A DNA stretch of 55,031 nucleotides from DATMNR01 sp963702765 (GTDB taxonomy: Bacteria; Chloroflexota; Ktedonobacteria; Ktedonobacterales; Ktedonobacteraceae): assembly GCA_963702765.1 (NCBI GenBank), contig CAVPEB010000032.1:1-55031 (forward strand). The letters run 5' to 3'. Position numbers and translations under genes: made by a program. Under the pieces are notes generated by a model. The model was not told the origin of the DNA and searched no databases. It saw only the letters and a program-made list of their open reading frames with translations. Positions 55,025 to 55,031 of this stretch are shown here, in pieces (the first letter of the stretch is position 1; each line of letters begins with the position of its first letter).

Positions 55025-55031
55025 TGGCCAG

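Noticed and set aside
1..55031. tRNA or rRNA genes
   Set aside because: I looked for TTCGA-type arms with acceptor pairing and for rRNA landmarks and saw none. A covariance-model scan would be decisive.

Overview
The window reads as a chromosomal segment of a Gram-positive-like member of the Chloroflexota, most plausibly class Ktedonobacteria. This is inferred from gene content only. The pointers are an XRE/NB-ARC/WD40 STAND protein, a Ser/Thr kinase with an external baseplate-J-like region, ECF sigma factors translationally coupled to membrane propeller proteins, a T-box in front of alaS, and a menF-D-H-B-C menaquinone cluster. Most coding DNA looks moderate in GC; the stretches around 48.0-49.3 kb and 51.0-54.7 kb are visibly richer.

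Layout. 0-4.2 kb: the N-terminal part of Ada, a NatA/NatB-type ABC exporter operon, and a MarR regulator coupled to an alpha/beta hydrolase. 4.5-9.8 kb: a VOC protein, hisS (flanked by a near-identical 26-bp direct repeat), a Nudix-RidA pair, and a kinase fused to a degenerate PP2C domain. 9.8-13.7 kb: a TauE/SafE permease, then argJ-argD. 13.8-15.7 kb: a small operon (hydrolase, membrane protein, TfoX-like). 15.8-18.2 kb: a short AlaRS under a clear T-box riboswitch, divergent from the menaquinone cluster. 18.2-25.9 kb: menF, menD, menH, menB, menC, an SDR and an ABM-like protein. 26.0-29.6 kb: a minus-strand operon of holB, an enoyl-CoA hydratase and two methyltransferase-like genes. 29.7-34.9 kb: thrC, an ECF sigma/anti-sigma pair and an acyl-CoA dehydrogenase.

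From about 35 kb the region is more accessory. It holds an IS66 remnant, a GT-C membrane glycosyltransferase, a second ECF sigma coupled to a membrane PQQ-propeller protein, a LuxR/NB-ARC regulator that retains only the last residues of a nucleotide-cyclase domain, an Eis-like acetyltransferase, a transposase scrap, a large kinase, a MITE-like element, an alditol-oxidase-like gene, short repeats, and a broken NB-ARC/WD40 gene.

A cross-cutting feature is that at least seven otherwise well-conserved genes (tauE-like, argJ, menD, menH, the LuxR regulator, the WD40 gene, an unknown gene) are interrupted by one-base indels, often in short homopolymers, with normal protein sequence on both sides. 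For the housekeeping genes this looks more like uncorrected sequence error than decay, so I annotate them over their full span. I recognised no tRNA, rRNA or CRISPR array by eye.
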